Assembly (NCBI GenBank): GCA_965261945.1
Contig: CBDHEF010000002.1
Location: 496,001 to 560,000, forward strand
Reading direction: 5' to 3'
Source: VXOI01 sp965261945
GTDB taxonomy: Bacteria > Chloroflexota > Dehalococcoidia > Lucifugimonadales > UBA3495
Length of the DNA: 64,000 bases
Part shown: positions 61,692-64,000 of the stretch, in pieces
How the letters are laid out: each line of letters begins with the position of its first letter
Position numbering within the stretch: the first letter of the stretch is position 1
Notes under the pieces: generated by a model
Told to the model about the DNA's origin: nothing
Database searches by the model: none
The model's input: only the letters and a program-made list of their open reading frames with translations
Position numbers and translations under genes: made by a program

Positions 61692-62539
61692 AGAGCCAGA
61701 CCCTCCACGAAGGCGTCTACGACGCCGAACCTGTCTGCCGCCCCTTCCAACTGAGCATAGCCGCTGGTGCGCCCTGGCAGCCATTGGGTGAGTCCCTCGA
61801 GATCCAGAAGAGGGCGCACCAGCGGGTCGGCATAGGACATATCGAGGAGAAACTCCCGGAATCTCTCTATCAGGTCGGCGGGTGCGTCGTCGAAGACGGT
61901 GAAGTTGCAGTGGTCGTAGGGAGCGGTGCGGGAAACCACCCTGGCTGCACCGGGCGGCAGCGTCCCTTCCTGGGTGAAGGCCAGATAGTTGCCGTCTATG
62001 ATGCAGGCCGCGTCCACTTCGTCGCGGAGCAGAGCTCGTACTGCTTCCCGTTCGCCGCCGATGTGGTCGCCGTGTTTTCCGACCAGCAGGTCGAAGGCAA
62101 CGGTCTCGATTTCCGCTCCGGCGCGCAGCCCGGCGCCGGCCAGATGGTGCAGCGGAATCAGGTTGGCTTGAGGAGAGTCCTTCGCTCCGAGGCCGACGCG
62201 CTTGCCGGCGAGGGCGTCGAGGGAATCTATGGGAGCCGAGTCCTTTACGATTATCACCGAGGTTAGGTCCTGGTCGGTGTCTCGCATACAGATGGCCTCG
62301 GCCCGGCGTTCCTGCCGTTGCGCCCCCGCCTTGGCTTGAAGCCAGGCCAGCGGGGAGTTCCAGGCCACGTCGACGTGGCCGGCCAAGTGGGACTCAACCT
62401 GTCTCTCGTAATTGGAATAGAGAACGAAGTCGAAGTCGAGTCTGCGCCGCTGGAAATACTCTCGGAACCCCTCCCAGATGGTAACCACCTTGGCGTCGTA
62501 GGCCACGGCGCCCATTAGAAGCGTGTCGTTTCTGCTCAT
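61688..62539 (-). CDS. PhnD/SsuA-type substrate-binding-like protein, no signal peptide
   Basis: A 283-residue protein with the type II periplasmic binding fold: TLLMGAVAYDAKVVTIWEGFREYF, HVDVAWNSPLAWLQ, AGKRVGLGAKDSPQANLIPLHH and EVDAACIIDGNYLAF correspond to PhnD-family segments. It lacks a signal peptide and no ABC transporter is adjacent, so it may act as an intracellular enzyme or carrier, like DszB, which shares this fold (inference). ATG at 62539 overlaps the upstream stop (ATGA). Confidence 0.75.
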   Translation of the reverse strand: MSRNDTLLMGAVAYDAKVVTIWEGFREYFQRRRLDFDFVLYSNYERQVESHLAGHVDVAWNSPLAWLQAKAGAQRQERRAEAICMRDTDQDLTSVIIVKDSAPIDSLDALAGKRVGLGAKDSPQANLIPLHHLAGAGLRAGAEIETVAFDLLVGKHGDHIGGEREAVRALLRDEVDAACIIDGNYLAFTQEGTLPPGAARVVSRTAPYDHCNFTVFDDAPADLIERFREFLLDMSYADPLVRPLLDLEGLTQWLPGRTSGYAQLEGAADRFGVVDAFVEGLAL

Positions 62540-63669
62540 GCGAACAGCTCCATGCCGCAGACGGCCTTGCCGATGAAGTCGAGAAGGGTGTCGGTGGTGG
62601 GCGCCATCACGCCGGCGGCGCGGGCATCCCGGAAGTAGCGCTCCACCCCGACTTCCTTGCGGAAGGCAGCGCCGCCGCAGACCCGCATACCCAGGTCCAG
62701 CGCCTGCGTTGACATCTCTCCAGCGGCTGCCTTGCACTCCAGCACTCGGAGCGCCGCGTCTTCTCTCCCGCTCTCCAGCGCACCGATGGTGTCGAACAGC
62801 AAGGTGTGCGCGGAATCGGCTAGTATCTTCATGCGCGCGATGTAGTTGCGGGTGGTAGACGAGTCCGCCAAAACATCCCCGGTATGCTCGAATCTGGTGC
62901 CGGAGGCGTGAGCTGCGGTGCGGCTGACGGCGGCCTGCATCAGTCCCACCGAGCAGGCCGCATTGCAGACGGAGAACATGGGCAGGACGATACCCAGCAT
63001 GGCGTCGAAGCCGCCGCCGTCGTCGCCCAGGATCGCGGAAGGCTCGATCACTACTCCCTGGGCCATCACTGGCAGGGAATCGTTCCCGCGCAGGCCAAGG
63101 CTGTTAAAAGGGCCCTGTACGGTCAGCCCGTCGGCGTCGGAGGGAACGAGCCAGAGGGTTGACATACCATCGGTTTGCATGGGCCTGGATGACCAGACGT
63201 ATGCCGTGGCCCGGGTGGCCGAAGTTATCCAGCTCTTGCGGGCGTCCAGGATGACAGAACCGTTTCGGCGGGTGGCGGTGCTGGTGGGGGCCCAGAACTG
63301 GCTTCGCGAAGAGGCTTCGCTGAACGCCAGGGTGCTCAGATGGTCGCCGCTGGCCGCCGTGCGCCGCACGGCTGCTGGGGCATGGGCTTCCAGAACGGCT
63401 GTGCCGGAGAAGTGCATGGCTGCAACCATGGCCGTGGAGCCGCACTCCCGGGCCAATCGCTCCACTATCGTGGCGGCGCCTCTGTGTCCCAGTCCCAGAC
63501 CACCGACCTCCGGGGCGCTCACCGCGCCCAGCAGTCCGGCCTCTTTGAGGGCGGCGATACCCTCGTCGGGGAATATGCCGCTGCCGTCTACTTCCGCCGC
63601 TCGCTCAGCGACAATGGAATTGCAAATTTCTTCCAGGATTTCCCGGTAATTGTCGGATGTGGCTTTCAT
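62536..63669 (-). CDS. Acyl-CoA dehydrogenase-fold flavoprotein, catalytic Glu not found
   Basis: A 377-residue protein of the acyl-CoA dehydrogenase superfamily. LAFSEASSRSQF and KSWITSATRATAYV match FAD-binding loops; MRVCGGAAFRKEVGVERYFRDAR is the usual C-terminal segment. The position of the catalytic Glu (YEGTxE) reads APTTDTLLDFIG, so it may work as a flavin monooxygenase of the DszC type. First gene of a three-gene operon, with a long leader (about 200 bases) and a promoter at 63878-63906. Confidence 0.8.
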   Translation of the reverse strand: MKATSDNYREILEEICNSIVAERAAEVDGSGIFPDEGIAALKEAGLLGAVSAPEVGGLGLGHRGAATIVERLARECGSTAMVAAMHFSGTAVLEAHAPAAVRRTAASGDHLSTLAFSEASSRSQFWAPTSTATRRNGSVILDARKSWITSATRATAYVWSSRPMQTDGMSTLWLVPSDADGLTVQGPFNSLGLRGNDSLPVMAQGVVIEPSAILGDDGGGFDAMLGIVLPMFSVCNAACSVGLMQAAVSRTAAHASGTRFEHTGDVLADSSTTRNYIARMKILADSAHTLLFDTIGALESGREDAALRVLECKAAAGEMSTQALDLGMRVCGGAAFRKEVGVERYFRDARAAGVMAPTTDTLLDFIGKAVCGMELFA

Positions 63670-63877
63670 TTCCCCTCGCGTGTCAGGCTCGCGCCGATGA
63701 CTGCGAGGAGATAGTGAGCTACCCCTCCAGGCGGTCGGCGCGGCTAGAATTCCCGGTCCCGCCGGGAGCGGTGTTTACTCAGCGATATTGCATCGGATTC
63801 CTTCCTGACCTGCCGGCTCAAGGACGGCGGCCTCGGTCCCCCGGGTGGTTTAGCCCGCTATTTCGTCGACCGGAGCA
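63670..63877 (-). promoter_or_regulatory. Long leader of the acyl-CoA-dehydrogenase-like operon
   Basis: About 200 bases between the predicted transcription start and the ATG at 63669. It folds locally (CCCGG-CGGGA-CCGGG near 63755 and GGAC...GTCC near 63812-63830). No known riboswitch family was matched. It might be a cis-regulatory RNA. Confidence 0.3.
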
Positions 63878-63906
63878 TATAGTAGCACAAAGGTGCGCTT
63901 TTTCAA
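63878..63906 (-). promoter_or_regulatory. Promoter of the acyl-CoA-dehydrogenase-like operon
   Basis: Minus strand TTGAAA (63901-63906) and TACTAT (63879-63884) with a 16-base spacer (17 if ACTATA at 63878-63883). Between them GCGCACCTTTGTGC is a near-palindrome that could be an operator. Nothing else is seen to 64000. Confidence 0.55.
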
Positions 63907-64000
63907 CTTGAAATGCCCACCATCGGAGTTTCATCCCAACGGTAGTGCAGTCTGCTTGTTACGTCCCAGTGAATCGGAGCAATTTTCAAAGGGCGTTTCC

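Noticed and set aside
63700..63880. TPP, cobalamin or ydaO riboswitch in the leader
   Set aside because: Individual motifs (GCTGAG, GGTCCCGCC, GGACCGAGG) resemble known classes but the arrangement of conserved blocks is wrong.
1..64000. CRISPR arrays, rRNA operons, prophage or complete IS transposase
   Set aside because: No regular spaced repeats, rRNA sequences or full transposase were found.

Overview
This is a GC-rich, gene-dense bacterial chromosome segment with about 65 protein genes, two tRNA genes and no rRNA, CRISPR array or prophage. Gene content points to a Chloroflexota bacterium, most likely a free-living Dehalococcoidia/SAR202-type lineage. The hints are a HAIR-controlled dnaK operon, ino1 next to a PimA-type glycosyltransferase, CaiB/BaiF, LLM-class and acyl-CoA dehydrogenase-like enzymes, a selenocysteine-containing SelD and many SD-led genes with TTG/GTG starts. 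The assignment is an inference from gene content, not from a marker phylogeny.

Layout. 0-5.7 kb (minus strand): start of a PimA-like glycosyltransferase, ino1, a PP2C phosphatase, a kinase-like protein, prmA, dnaJ. 6-10.7 kb (plus): rny and ymdB separated by a clear terminator, a PHP phosphoesterase, a plsY-like gene and a zinc-finger membrane protein. 10.7-14.9 kb: recX and recA (minus), a Cys-form UXX-star glutaredoxin-like protein, a TPR protein and a second plsY-like gene. 15-26 kb: a CoA-transferase, an FAD monooxygenase, an inositol-monophosphatase-family gene, a frameshifted HTH gene, trpS, a barrel-domain/DinB pair, a PAC2 protein, an enoyl-CoA hydratase-like gene and a coiled-coil protein. 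26-35.7 kb: acuC, the hspR-grpE-dnaK operon, a zinc-ribbon protein, a sulfite-oxidase-like molybdoenzyme, a Na/Pi cotransporter and selD. 35.8-47.6 kb: MFS transporters, an Eco29kI-like nuclease facing a DNA methyltransferase, and several catabolic enzymes. 47.8-59.4 kb: gyrA, a peptidase C26 protein, xdhC-mocA, an asparaginase, a phosphoesterase, tRNA-Lys, DinB, DUF1801 and a collagen-like membrane protein. 59.5-64 kb: tRNA-Leu, a deoxyribosyltransferase and a translationally coupled operon of an acyl-CoA-dehydrogenase-fold protein, a PhnD-like protein and a ferritin-like diiron protein.

How the genes fit together. Three themes stand out. The first is inositol and phospholipid building: ino1, the PimA-like gene, an IMPase-family gene and two PlsY-like genes. 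The second is stress and housekeeping: dnaJ, hspR-grpE-dnaK, rny-ymdB, recA-recX, gyrA and trpS. The third is oxidative metabolism of small organics. Selenium use is shown by selD, which carries an in-frame TGA at its catalytic position followed by a SECIS-like hairpin, so naive gene calling truncates it.

Non-coding structure. At least four copies of a ~125-150 bp MITE-like element with TCTTTTA-type inverted ends lie between genes. There are also two other palindromic repeat types, several strong terminators (one a perfect 26-bp hairpin) and a few clear sigma70-type promoters.
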